A DNA stretch of 64,000 nt, taken from NCBI RefSeq assembly GCF_021184025.1, contig NZ_CP036537.1, positions 1,116,001 through 1,180,000 of the forward strand. Direction: 5' to 3'. Every line of letters begins with the position of its first letter. The first letter of the stretch is position 1. This DNA comes from Rhodopseudomonas boonkerdii. Lineage in GTDB: Bacteria > Pseudomonadota > Alphaproteobacteria > Rhizobiales > Xanthobacteraceae. The notes below the pieces were generated by a model. It was not told the DNA's origin. It searched no databases and saw only the letters and a program-made list of their open reading frames with translations. Of this stretch, positions 52,588 through 61,536 are shown one piece after another. Made by a program: the position numbers and the translations under genes.

Positions 52588-53715
52588 ATGTCGACCATCG
52601 GCTATCTGACGACGACGATATTCGATTTCGGTGCCATCAAGAGCCTGCCGACCGAGTTGGAAGCGCTCGGAATTCGCCGGCCGTTGCTCGTCACGGACGC
52701 CGGCGTGCAGGGTACCGGCATTGTAGCGCAGGTGCTAACTCACCTCGATCCGACGACCGTTGCAGTATTCGCCGGCACGCCGCCGAATCCGACAGAGGAA
52801 GCAGTGCGCGAAAGCGTTGTTGTCTACCGCGACGGCGGTTGCGACGGCATCATTGCGCTCGGCGGCGGTTCGCCGATAGATCTTGCCAAAGGTGTGGCTT
52901 TGGCCGCCACCCACGAGGGGCCGTTGGAGCAATATGCGGTTATCCGTGGCGGCGTCGGTAAGATCACTGCGAAGGTCGCGCCTGTGATCGCTATTCCGAC
53001 CACTGCAGGAACTGGCAGCGAGGTCGGCCGCGGTGCGTTGATCAATCTGACTAACGGCTCGAAGCTGGCGTTGATCAGTCCGTATCTAATACCGAAAAGG
53101 GCGATCTGCGATCCTGAACTCACGCTGGGCCTGCCGCCGTTGTTGACAGCGGCAACCGGCATCGATGCGCTCACGCATTGCATCGAAACGTTCCTGTCAC
53201 CGTTGGTCAATCCGCCGGCAGAAGCGATAGCGCTCGACGGTGCACAGCGCGCATGGCGATTCATCCAGCGCGCTGTGACCAACGGTGGCGACCGCGAAGC
53301 GCGTTGGGAGATGATGATGGCGTCGCTAGAAGGTGGCCTCACATTTCAGAAGGGGCTCGGCTTAGTTCACTCGCTTTCTCACGCGGCCGGCGCGTTGCGC
53401 TCGCCGACGCTGCATCACGGTATGCTGAACGGCGTGTTCCTGCCGCACATCATGCGCTTCAACGTTCAAAGTGTTGGGAGCAAATACGAGAAGCTAAGTG
53501 ATATATTTTGCATTGCGCGCGAAACGGACCTTGCCGCTGCGGTGTCCGATCTCGTCCAATCGTTAAATCTGCCAGTAACGCTCGGCCAAATGGGTTTTGA
53601 GGCCAGGCATATTCCTCAGACAGTTGTCCGAGCGTTGGCCGACCACTCGAATGCCACGGCTCCTCGAAAAGCGTCTGCAGAAGAATTTGAGAGTTTACTG
53701 CGTGCAGCGCTCTGA
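52588..53715 (+). CDS. Iron-containing alcohol dehydrogenase
   Basis: A 375-residue group III (Fe-ADH) enzyme; AAGGAGACGGACG precedes the ATG. NAD-binding region CDGIIALGGGSPIDLAKGVAL and PTTAGTGSEVGRGALI; metal ligands in GIDALTHCIE (Asp, His), GLVHSLSHAAG and LHHGMLN. The family oxidises alcohols or reduces aldehydes such as maleylacetate, lactaldehyde or 4-hydroxybutyrate; some members act on sulfonate-derived alcohols. The neighbouring importer suggests it acts on the imported substrate. Confidence 0.94.
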   Translation: MSTIGYLTTTIFDFGAIKSLPTELEALGIRRPLLVTDAGVQGTGIVAQVLTHLDPTTVAVFAGTPPNPTEEAVRESVVVYRDGGCDGIIALGGGSPIDLAKGVALAATHEGPLEQYAVIRGGVGKITAKVAPVIAIPTTAGTGSEVGRGALINLTNGSKLALISPYLIPKRAICDPELTLGLPPLLTAATGIDALTHCIETFLSPLVNPPAEAIALDGAQRAWRFIQRAVTNGGDREARWEMMMASLEGGLTFQKGLGLVHSLSHAAGALRSPTLHHGMLNGVFLPHIMRFNVQSVGSKYEKLSDIFCIARETDLAAAVSDLVQSLNLPVTLGQMGFEARHIPQTVVRALADHSNATAPRKASAEEFESLLRAAL

Positions 53716-53850
53716 GAATCATCCGAAAGAAACGCCACTAATTTCGAATTCCTAGGGCCACCGCCAGCGCAGACATATGCGTATCTCGTACAACAAGGCG
53801 TATCGTAACTCGCACAGCAGCAATGGGGCATCCGTCGTGTGGAGGTAGCT

Positions 53851-54603
53851 TTGGGCACTCAAAGAAAAATTGCACTTGTTACCGGGGCAGGGTCAGGGAT
53901 AGGACGTGCGTCCTCGCTCGCTCTCATGAAGGCGGGTTTCACTGTCGTCTTGGCCGGACGCCGCATCGAGTTGCTTGAAGAAACCAGGAATTTGGGGCCA
54001 CCTGGAATGAGCACATCTGTCATATGCGACATATCAGATCCGGACTCGATTGCTTCTTTATTTGCTAAAGTTATGGATCTTCACGGACGACTTGACTTGC
54101 TGTTTAACAATGCGGGCGTAAGCGCTCCATCGATTCCCATGGAGAATGTTAGCTTATCGCAATGGAAAGCTGTGATTGATACCAATTTAACCGGTCCGTT
54201 TATCTGCACGCAGTTTGCGTTTCGAATTATGAAAGATCAAACGCCTCGAGGGGGGAGAATCATTAACAACGGTTCGATATCCGCTCACGCGCCGAGGCCT
54301 TTCTCGGCTCCCTATACCGCGTCAAAGCACTCAATCACCGGCTTGACTAAGGCGGCCTCGTTAGACGGTCGAGCATACAATATCGCGGTCGGCCAGATTG
54401 ATATCGGCAATGCTGAAACACCCATGACGACGGGTATGACTAGCGGTGCATTACAAGCCGACGGTCAGCAGGTGCCAGAGCCGTGTATGAATGTCGATGA
54501 TGTCGGCAATGCTGTAGTTTGCATGGCAAATTTGCCCCTCGATGCCAACGTGATGTTTATGACGATCATGGCAACAAAGATGCCGTTCGTTGGAAGGGGA
54601 TAA
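53851..54603 (+). CDS. Short-chain dehydrogenase/reductase
   Basis: A 250-residue SDR from TTG 53851, backed by GGAGG five bases upstream; a GTG at 53839 would sit inside that site. Cofactor motif [16 protein letters not shown], and the catalytic Ser-Tyr-Lys set ([18 protein letters not shown]). The DNA is visibly more AT-rich and the codon choice looser than its neighbours, suggesting recent transfer. It ends close to tRNA-Leu, a common insertion site. May act with the Fe-ADH, 135 bases upstream. Confidence 0.9.
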   Translation: MGTQRKIALVTGAGSGIGRASSLALMKAGFTVVLAGRRIELLEETRNLGPPGMSTSVICDISDPDSIASLFAKVMDLHGRLDLLFNNAGVSAPSIPMENVSLSQWKAVIDTNLTGPFICTQFAFRIMKDQTPRGGRIINNGSISAHAPRPFSAPYTASKHSITGLTKAASLDGRAYNIAVGQIDIGNAETPMTTGMTSGALQADGQQVPEPCMNVDDVGNAVVCMANLPLDANVMFMTIMATKMPFVGRG

Positions 54604-54798
54604 GTTGTTCGGTCGTGCTTTGGAGCACGTTGATCTCAGTTTGTCAGGGAAAGGCCGCGCTTGGCTCAATGCTGAAGCCGTCAATCACCTCAAGCGGTTC
54701 CGCTCATGCAGTGAATTTCACCTGTCTTTTCAACGTGCCGCGAAAAATCAGGATCGAACTAAGGCTTTAAGAAATTGTTGTTGCTGGTGTTTTTGTTG

Positions 54799-54883
54799 TG
54801 GTGCCCCTGGCCGGGATCGAACCAGCACTCCTTGCGGAACTCGATTTTGAGTCGAGCGCGTCTACCAATTCCGCCACAGGGGC
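54799..54883 (-). tRNA. tRNA-Leu (CAA), CCA encoded
   Basis: The complement strand folds as a complete tRNA with long variable arm: acceptor GCCCCTG with CAGGGGC, D-loop GGAATTGGTAGACGC, anticodon stem CTCGA/TCGAG with loop CTCAAAA giving anticodon CAA, variable arm, T-arm GGTTCGATCCC and encoded CCA end (54799-54801). Confidence 0.97.
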
Positions 54884-55069
54884 CATCGGACGCCGGAACC
54901 CGCCGTCGCGAAGCGGGCGGACTATAGCCGGGACTTCTTCCGGGTCAACCGGTGGACAGGTCAGAAAAGGCGCTGCGCACATCCTGTTCGATGTCGGCAG
55001 TGTGATCCCATGTGTCTCGACAGCCTGGCAGGGCCGCGATAGGACGCGATAGCCATCCCGGAGAGCCAT

Positions 55070-55603
55070 GTGACCGCCGTTTCATCCTCGCCTGCCGCGT
55101 CGACCGGCTCGAATCACGCATTTGTCGCAGCCGTCGCGATCGCCATCGTCGCCGTGGTCACTATCGCGGGGGCGTGGTTCTTTCAGCTCGTGCTCGATAT
55201 CCGGCCATGCCCGCTGTGTCTCGAGCAGCGCTATGCCTATTATCTATCGATCCCGCTGGCCGCGCTGGTGGCGATGGCCGCCGGCCGCGGGGCGCCGCGC
55301 GGCGTGCTGGTCGTGGGGCTTGCGATCCTGGCGCTTGCGTCGCTCGCCAATGCAGTGCTGGGCGGCTACCACGCTGGCGTCGAATGGAAGTTCTGGCAGG
55401 GGCCGACCGACTGCTCCGGGCCGGTGGTCGATCTCGGCAACGCCGGCAGCCTGTTCGAGCGGCTCGACACCGTGAAGGTGATTCGCTGTGACGAGGTGCA
55501 GTGGCGTTTCCTTGGCCTGTCGCTGGCCGGTTATAACGTGCTGATCTCGCTCTTGATGGCTGCCATCGCCGCGTGGGGCGCGGGGAGGACCGCGCGCCCC
55601 TGA
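55070..55603 (+). CDS. dsbB: Disulfide bond formation protein DsbB
   Basis: A 177-residue inner-membrane protein with four helices that reoxidises DsbA using quinone. Both cysteine pairs are present: Cys47/Cys50 in RPCPLCLEQRYAYY, and Cys115/Cys140 in the second periplasmic loop. The start is GTG 55070 (GGAG seven bases upstream); the overlapping ATG at 55068 would run straight into TGA. It converges on the siderophore receptor gene. Confidence 0.93.
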   Translation: MTAVSSSPAASTGSNHAFVAAVAIAIVAVVTIAGAWFFQLVLDIRPCPLCLEQRYAYYLSIPLAALVAMAAGRGAPRGVLVVGLAILALASLANAVLGGYHAGVEWKFWQGPTDCSGPVVDLGNAGSLFERLDTVKVIRCDEVQWRFLGLSLAGYNVLISLLMAAIAAWGAGRTARP

Positions 55604-55616
55604 TGGTGGGCATGAC

Positions 55617-57887
55617 CTACCAGCGATAGCGCAATGTGCCGATCACCGTGCGGCCCTGGCCGAGATAGCAGAAGCCGGCATTGCAGACCGTGACCTGATT
55701 GTCGGCCACGTTGTTGGCGTTGATCGAGGCCTGGTAACCTGCGAATTTCGGCCCGAGCGCGGCGAGGTCGTAGCGCGCCGCGAGATCGAACAGCGTGGTG
55801 CCGTCATTGCGGGCCGTGTTGGCATTCGTCGTCCAGGTGGCGTCGATGTAACGGATGCCGGCGCCGAGGCCGAGGCCGTCGAGCGGGCCACTGAGGAACG
55901 TGTAGTTCAGCCAGCTCGAGGCCGTGTGTTTCGGCGTCACGGCCGGAGTCTTGCCGAGTTCGGTCGCGATCGTGCTCCTGGTGATTTCGGCATCCGCATA
56001 TGTGTAGGCCGAAACGGTCTCGAGCTCCGGTGTGATCCGGGCGCGTGCCTCCAGTTCGAAGCCCTGCACACGGATTTCGCCGACTGACGCATAGTAGGCG
56101 ACGCCGTTGACATAGCCCGCGAGTTTGGCGGCATTCTTTTCCTTTAGTTCATAGGCCGAGGCAGTGAGCAATACATCCGGGCGCGGCTGATATTTCACGC
56201 CGCCTTCGATCTGCTCGCCTTCGGATGGCGCCAGCACGCTGCCGTCGATGGCGAGCGAGGTCACCGGCTGGAAGGAGGTCGAATAGCTGACATAGGGCGC
56301 AATGCCGTTGTCGAAATGATAAAGCAGGCCGGCGCTGTAGGAAAAGGCGCTGTCGTTGCGTGCGCCGGTCACGGCACCGGTGAAGGCGTCGATCTGGGTG
56401 CGGTCTGCCCAATCATGCCGTCCGCTCAGCGACAGGTGCCAGTTGCCGATTCGCATCTGGTCCTGCAGATAGACGCCGACCTGCTCCTGCTTTGAATGCG
56501 AGCCCGATGTGAAGCTGGGGGTTATGCTGGCGATCCCGTAAACGGGATTGAGGAGGTTCAGGGCGTAAGCCGGATTTACCGCGCCGGTGCCGAGCCGGAA
56601 GTCCCAGACATTGTGATCGTAATTCACGCCGAACAGGGCCTTGTGAATGATCGCTCCGGTGGCGAAATCGGCCTGCAGCGCATTGTCGGTTTGCCAGCTC
56701 GTCTGGTCGTCGCCGACGGAGACCGGGCTGCGGTTATAGATATTGGGATCGGTGATACTGAAGCTGCCGCTGAGATAGCGCGAATTCGTATGCAACGTGC
56801 CGAAGCGGCTATGCTGGCGGAAGGTGAAAATATCGTCGAAGCGGTGTTCCAGCTTGTAGCCGACCTGCGCCTGTTCCTGCCGCAGATAATCGTATTTCGG
56901 ATCGCTGGAGCGCAGCCGCACCGGCTGGCCGTCGATGGTCAACAACGCACCGTCGCGGTTGAGCATGGCGACGCTGGCATCGCTCTCGTCCTTCTGCAGG
57001 ATCGCATAGGCTGTCAGTGTGGTGTCGACGGTTGGGCGCCAGGTGATCGAAGGGGCCAGTAACAGTCGCTGATCAGCGATGTCGTAGTTGGTCTCGCCGG
57101 CGCGGCCAAGTCCGACAAGGCGATACAGCAGTGATTTGTCGGGATTGGCACCGCCGATGTCGAATGCCGTTTGCATGCGGCCATAGGTGCCCCCTTGCAA
57201 CGAGATTTCGTTGACCTGATTGTCGACCGGAAATTTCGAGCGGCGATCAACGAGGCCCCCCGGTACCGACTGACCATAGAGCACGGCCGCCGGGCCCTTG
57301 ATGACCTCGACGCTGCTGAGCTGGTATGGCTCGGTTCGGAACGTCGTGAAGCCGGCCGGAAACTGTTTCAGTCCGTCGCGGAAGTCACCGAGTGTGGTGG
57401 TGGGAAAGCCGCGAATATAGATCTGGTCGAAGCGCGGATCGTAGCCGAAGCCGCCGGTGGTGACGCTGGCGCTATAACGAACCGCGTCCGCGATGCTGGT
57501 GACGCCGCGATCGTCGAGCTCCTTGCGGTCGATCACACTCACCGAGCGTGGCGTATCGATCAGGGGCGTATCGGTCTTGGATGCCGAGTTTGTGGTGCCA
57601 GCAACGTAACCGTAGTTGCCGGCATAGATGCGTTCGTTGACGGAAGGCGTCGGCGCGACCTGCGACGCCGGTGCGCGTGCGGCTGCCCGGCGTTTGGTGG
57701 AGGCCGTCTGGCGCGATGTCGTGGTAACGTTGCGTACGCGCGGTTGCGGCTGCGGTGCATCGACGGTCACCGCAGGCAGGGCGGATTGTGCAGATGCGCC
57801 ATGCGGGAGATCGGTGGACAGTGCGAGCAGGCCGACTGTGGAGAGCAGGAATGTCTGCTTCGTCGCTTTTCTTGTTTGGAGATTCAT
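55617..57887 (-). CDS. TonB-dependent siderophore receptor
   Basis: A 756-residue outer-membrane receptor: signal peptide (LLSTVGLLALSTDLPHGASA), a TonB-box-like LPAVTVDA, a Pro/Arg-rich linker, a plug domain (TPRSVSVIDRKELDDRGVTSIADAVRYSASV and the FDQIYIRGF motif), a strong YQLSSVEVIKGPAAVLYGQSVPGGLV end, and a 22-strand barrel ending in LRYRW. The plug layout and length match FhuA/FcuA-like ferric-siderophore receptors. No Fur box was identified by eye upstream. Confidence 0.92.
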   Translation of the reverse strand: MNLQTRKATKQTFLLSTVGLLALSTDLPHGASAQSALPAVTVDAPQPQPRVRNVTTTSRQTASTKRRAAARAPASQVAPTPSVNERIYAGNYGYVAGTTNSASKTDTPLIDTPRSVSVIDRKELDDRGVTSIADAVRYSASVTTGGFGYDPRFDQIYIRGFPTTTLGDFRDGLKQFPAGFTTFRTEPYQLSSVEVIKGPAAVLYGQSVPGGLVDRRSKFPVDNQVNEISLQGGTYGRMQTAFDIGGANPDKSLLYRLVGLGRAGETNYDIADQRLLLAPSITWRPTVDTTLTAYAILQKDESDASVAMLNRDGALLTIDGQPVRLRSSDPKYDYLRQEQAQVGYKLEHRFDDIFTFRQHSRFGTLHTNSRYLSGSFSITDPNIYNRSPVSVGDDQTSWQTDNALQADFATGAIIHKALFGVNYDHNVWDFRLGTGAVNPAYALNLLNPVYGIASITPSFTSGSHSKQEQVGVYLQDQMRIGNWHLSLSGRHDWADRTQIDAFTGAVTGARNDSAFSYSAGLLYHFDNGIAPYVSYSTSFQPVTSLAIDGSVLAPSEGEQIEGGVKYQPRPDVLLTASAYELKEKNAAKLAGYVNGVAYYASVGEIRVQGFELEARARITPELETVSAYTYADAEITRSTIATELGKTPAVTPKHTASSWLNYTFLSGPLDGLGLGAGIRYIDATWTTNANTARNDGTTLFDLAARYDLAALGPKFAGYQASINANNVADNQVTVCNAGFCYLGQGRTVIGTLRYRW

Positions 57888-58109
57888 GCGTGGGCCTCAA
57901 TCATGCTGGTCACGCCAGCGTGATGGTGCCTCTAGCCGGATTATTCAGATATCGCACCCCGATGCGGGATAGAATCCATCTAGAGCGCAAGCAGATGACG
58001 GGAAGCTGTTGCAGAGAAGAGAAGCTCGCGCATGGACCGCGACAATATGACGTGGCCGACTTATGTTTCACGTCATGTCTGGCTGTGGACACAGTGGCCG
58101 TTGCCGAGC

Positions 58110-59180
58110 TCAGTCGTCGATATCATCCTGTGCCTTGCCGAACAGGTGTACGATGCCCGGTGTGACGATCGACACGTAGATGAAGCGCGACAAGTGGTGC
58201 GCACCGACGAAGATGGGATCGATATGTAGTGTCAAAGCCAGCGCCAGCATGGCATCCATCGCACCCGGCGCGAAGGCGACCACCGCATCGCTCAGCTTCA
58301 CATTTGTAGTCAGCGCAACGATGGCCACGAACACCGCCGAGATGGCGATCGCTACCGAGAATGAACCGAGTGCCGCCCAGACATGGCTCAGAATGGTGCG
58401 AGGCGAGATCTTGCCGAAACGCGAGCCGATCAGGCTGCCGATGCCGACAAGGGCGGTGATGTAGGCCCATTGCGGCAGGGTGCCATGGACCCAGCCGGTG
58501 CCGTGCAACACTGACGAAGCCATCATGGCACCGAACATCCAGCTGGCAGGAAACCTGATCCACTTCATCACCAGGGAGACGGCGACGGCGGCCACGGCCA
58601 GTTCGAACAGTGCGAGCGGTGTTGCTTCCGGTCCGCGCGAGGGCAGCGGGCCGTGTCCCATCAGTCCGGTGGCCGCGAGCAGCAGCGGCACCATGCCGGT
58701 GAGGATGATGACGCGAAATATCTGTACAACGGCGATGCCGGGCACGTCGGCATTGCGTTCGGTGGCGAGCATGATGATCTGCGACAGCGCGCCGGGACTG
58801 CCAGCGAGCAGCGCCGAGGTGCGGTCCCAGCCATGGACGCGTTGCAGATAGACGCTGCTGCCGAATGTGGCGCAGAAGGTCGCAAGCGCGAGCAGGGCGA
58901 TCGTCAGCGGATAGGCAGTGAGATTGTGCACCATTTCCGGCGACACCATCGAACCCAGCGACAGGCCCAGCGTCATCAGGATCACATGGGCCAGCGGTTG
59001 TGGCAGGCCGACGGGGCGGCCAGAAATGCCATAGGCGGCCACCGCCACCATTGCCCCCGAGATCAACCCGCCAGGCAGCTCGGCCCAGTAGAAAAGCGCG
59101 CCGCCGAGAGTGCCGAGCAACAGCGTTTCGACGGTGGTGCGGATCTGTAGCAGATTGGGGAGGGCGAAGGGCAAGGGCAT
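58110..59180 (-). CDS. AbrB-type membrane protein (PF05145)
   Basis: A 356-residue integral membrane protein with about ten helices and the internal duplication of the AbrB/ammonia-monooxygenase-like family: GGALFYWAELPGGLISGAMVAVAAYG in the first half and WIRFPASWMFGAMMASSVLHG in the second. SPGALSQIIMLATERNADVPGIAVVQIFRVI and FAPGAMDAMLALALTLHIDPIFVGAHHLSRFI are the paired conserved loops. Despite database names it is not a DNA-binding regulator; the transport role is unknown. Confidence 0.88.
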   Translation of the reverse strand: MPLPFALPNLLQIRTTVETLLLGTLGGALFYWAELPGGLISGAMVAVAAYGISGRPVGLPQPLAHVILMTLGLSLGSMVSPEMVHNLTAYPLTIALLALATFCATFGSSVYLQRVHGWDRTSALLAGSPGALSQIIMLATERNADVPGIAVVQIFRVIILTGMVPLLLAATGLMGHGPLPSRGPEATPLALFELAVAAVAVSLVMKWIRFPASWMFGAMMASSVLHGTGWVHGTLPQWAYITALVGIGSLIGSRFGKISPRTILSHVWAALGSFSVAIAISAVFVAIVALTTNVKLSDAVVAFAPGAMDAMLALALTLHIDPIFVGAHHLSRFIYVSIVTPGIVHLFGKAQDDIDD

Positions 59181-59249
59181 TTGGCGGCGGCTTGAGGAGC
59201 TCGCTTTATGACAAAGTCCGGCCCGAACGACAAATGCGCCCCGGTCTAC

Positions 59250-59279
59250 CTGTCCCTCGCTTTCGTTGGCGAGGGACAG
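59250..59279. terminator. Stem-loop between the AbrB-type gene and PsiF-like gene
   Basis: A perfect 11-base-pair stem: CTGTCCCTCGC (59250-59260) with GCGAGGGACAG (59269-59279), loop TTTCGTTG. It sits 13 bases past the minus-strand PsiF-like gene. There is no U-run on that side, so it may be a Rho-dependent end or a stability hairpin. Confidence 0.6.
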
Positions 59280-59291
59280 GCCACGGCTCGT

Positions 59292-59567
59292 TTAGTTCGT
59301 CTTTGCGCCCTTCTTGCATTCGGAGCGGAATTTGCGGCGGGCGTCGCCATGCAGGCCCTTGGCATCCGCCTGCTTGGAGCATTCCAGCGATGCGGCCGTA
59401 CGCGGCTTCTCCGTCTTGCTGTCGGCCTTGCTATTGTCGGCGGGAGCCATCTTGCTGGCGGGGGCCATTTTCTGGTCACCCGTTGCGGGTGCCTGGGCGC
59501 TTGCCGCGCCGATCAGCATCAAGGAGGCAAAAGCGGCTGTGACAAGGCTGGTAAACAATCGGGTCAT
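59292..59567 (-). CDS. psiF: Exported PsiF-repeat protein
   Basis: A 91-residue protein from ATG 59567 (AAGAGGTGTCACT upstream). A signal peptide (LFTSLVTAAFASLMLIGAASA) is followed by an Ala/Lys/Met linker and one PsiF repeat with paired cysteines (ASLECSKQADAKGLHGDARRKFRSECKKG). PsiF is induced by phosphate starvation in enterobacteria; the function is unknown. The neighbouring divergent gene has a similar cysteine module. Confidence 0.85.
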   Translation of the reverse strand: MTRLFTSLVTAAFASLMLIGAASAQAPATGDQKMAPASKMAPADNSKADSKTEKPRTAASLECSKQADAKGLHGDARRKFRSECKKGAKTN

Positions 59568-59753
59568 AGTGACACCTCTTCTTTCGGGGATTGGCAGCCT
59601 GATAACGCCGGTATGAACCGCAGGTGAACGAACTACAATTCGTCCCGGGCCATCGATCACGATAAATTTTCGCTACCGCGCGCGATATTATTGCCGTTGA
59701 ATGTAGCAACGCTAGGATAGTCCCGTCATTCGCATATCCAGGGAGAAAACGAC

Positions 59754-60248
59754 ATGACGAAGCAAATCGCTCTTGCCAGTGCCTTTGTGATTTCCGGATT
59801 GACCTTGTTCGCCGCCCAGCCAGCCAGTGCTCTGACCGCGGCTGAATGCAGCGCAAAATATCAGGCGGCGAAAACGGCCGGCACGCTCAACGGTCAAAAA
59901 TGGAATGACTTCCGCAAGGCCGAATGCGGCGCCAATGCCGCCGCGGCGGCACCGGCTGCGACAGCCGCCCCCACCGCTCCGGCGGCTGCCGACGCCAAAC
60001 CGACCGCTGCGCCGAAGACGGCTGCTGCTCCCGCGGCAGCACCTGCGACTCCGTCCGGCCCGGCGACCTTCCCTTCGGCGGTCGATCCGAAATATGCCAA
60101 GGAAACTGCCGGCAAGGCCCGCATGCATACTTGCGTGGATCAGTACAATGCCAACAAGGCGACCAATGCCAATGGCGGCTTGAAATGGATCCAGAAGGGC
60201 GGCGGCTACTACAGCGAATGCACCAAGCGCCTGAAGGGCGCGGCCTGA
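59754..60248 (+). CDS. Exported protein with two PsiF-like cysteine modules
   Basis: A 164-residue protein. Residues 1-27 are a signal peptide (VISGLTLFAAQPASA). Module 1 (AAECSAKYQAAKTAGTLNGQKWNDFRKAECG) and module 2 (HTCVDQYNANKATNANGGLKWIQKGGGYYSECTKRL) each hold a cysteine pair about 25 residues apart. An Ala/Pro/Thr-rich linker of about 55 residues joins them. It shares the signal and module layout of the divergent PsiF gene 190 bases away. Function unknown. Confidence 0.82.
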   Translation: MTKQIALASAFVISGLTLFAAQPASALTAAECSAKYQAAKTAGTLNGQKWNDFRKAECGANAAAAAPAATAAPTAPAAADAKPTAAPKTAAAPAAAPATPSGPATFPSAVDPKYAKETAGKARMHTCVDQYNANKATNANGGLKWIQKGGGYYSECTKRLKGAA

Positions 60249-60326
60249 TCAAATCAGCCGTGCAGCCGACCTGATCGACATATTCCGCTCCGCGGGCGAT
60301 AAAACCCATGCACCCGCGGAGCTTCC

Positions 60327-60713
60327 ATGATTGCCAGTCTTTGTTTGATTCTGCTTTGCCAACTCGTTGGCGAGATCGTCGTGCGTAGCTTGGCTTGGCC
60401 CGTTCCCGGCCCGGTGTTCGGGATGCTATTGCTGTTCCTCCTGTTGTTGCTGCGCGACCGTGCGGCGCTATTTGCCAACGGCCCTCTGCAAGGCGGCGGT
60501 GTCGAGAACGCGGCCAGGGGATTGCTGGCGCATTTGTCATTGATGTTCATTCCGGCCGGTGTTGGGGTCGTACAACGGCTTGATCTGCTCGCCGAGCACG
60601 GCACCGCTATCGCGGGTGTGCTGGCGATTTCCGTTGTGATCACGCTGCTGGTCACCGTCGGTACATTTCTCCTCATCAACCGTTTGATGACGCGGGGCGG
60701 GCAGGCGTCATGA
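60327..60713 (+). CDS. lrgA: LrgA/CidA family membrane protein
   Basis: A 128-residue membrane protein with four helices: IASLCLILLCQLVGEIVVRSL, PVPGPVFGMLLLFLLLLLRD (the family signature), then LLAHLSLMFIPAGVGVVQRL and a final helix. LrgA/CidA proteins are holin-like and pair with LrgB; in several bacteria the pair moves metabolites such as pyruvate or affects lysis. GCGGAG precedes the ATG. The start of lrgB overlaps its stop. Confidence 0.94.
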   Translation: MIASLCLILLCQLVGEIVVRSLAWPVPGPVFGMLLLFLLLLLRDRAALFANGPLQGGGVENAARGLLAHLSLMFIPAGVGVVQRLDLLAEHGTAIAGVLAISVVITLLVTVGTFLLINRLMTRGGQAS

Positions 60714-61432
60714 ATCCGAATCCCTTCGCGCTGTGGGTTTATCTCTCGCAGCAGCCGTTGCTGTGGCTGACGGTGACGTTGTTCGTCTATGCAGCCGCCG
60801 ACGCCCTGTCGCTGGCGACGGGACGGCACCCGTTCGCCAATCCCGTCTTCCATTCGATGTGGATCATCGCGGCGTTCCTGCTGCTGACAGGAACGTCCTA
60901 CACCACTTATTTCAGCGGTGCGCAGTTCGTGCACTTCCTGCTTGGCCCGGCCACTGTGGCGCTGGCCGTCCCACTCTATGAGAATCGCAAGACGGTGCTG
61001 GCTGCCATCGTGCCGATGCTTGGGGCGCTGGTGGTGGGCTGCATCACCGCCATCGTCTCCGTGGTGCTGCTGGCGAGGGCTTTCGGTTTGCCTGATAAAG
61101 TGACGCTGTCACTGGCGCCGAAATCGGTCACGGCCGGCGTCGCCATGGGCATCAGCGAGTCTCTCGGGGCGGATGCGTCGCTCACGGCGGTGTCTGTGGT
61201 GCTGACCGGCATCATGGGCGCGATCATCGTGACGCCGATGATGAACCGGATGCGGATCACCGACTATCGTGCCCGTGGTTTTGCCGTTGGCCTCGCCTCG
61301 CATGGTATCGGCGTTGCCCGGGCCTTCCAGGTCGATGCCATGGCTGGCGTATTTGCCGGCATTGCCATGAGCCTGAATGCTCTGGTCACCTCACTGCTCG
61401 TCCCCATCGCCATCACGCTGCTGATGCGTTGA
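60710..61432 (+). CDS. lrgB: LrgB family membrane protein
   Basis: A 240-residue membrane protein, with family landmarks FVHFLLGPATVALAVPLYENRK, LAPKSVTAGVAMGISESLGADASLTAVSVVLTGIMGAIIVTPMMNRMRI and AVGLASHGIGVARAFQVDAMAGVFAGIAMSLNAL. It is translationally coupled to lrgA (ATGA). The pair forms a CidAB/LrgAB system. Confidence 0.94.
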   Translation: MNPNPFALWVYLSQQPLLWLTVTLFVYAAADALSLATGRHPFANPVFHSMWIIAAFLLLTGTSYTTYFSGAQFVHFLLGPATVALAVPLYENRKTVLAAIVPMLGALVVGCITAIVSVVLLARAFGLPDKVTLSLAPKSVTAGVAMGISESLGADASLTAVSVVLTGIMGAIIVTPMMNRMRITDYRARGFAVGLASHGIGVARAFQVDAMAGVFAGIAMSLNALVTSLLVPIAITLLMR

Positions 61433-61536
61433 GGCGCGCACAACTGTTCACAAGCTGCTGAGCCATGCGCTTCCCAGCATGGAGATGCAGTAAAAACGCC
61501 ACTAAGGTCCCTGCCGTAGCAATCGCGAATCGGCGG

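Noticed and set aside
54741..54760. Possible duplicated tRNA-Leu end (att site) left of the tRNA
   Set aside because: Only about ten bases (GGATCGAAC) match the T-arm, which is too short to distinguish from chance.
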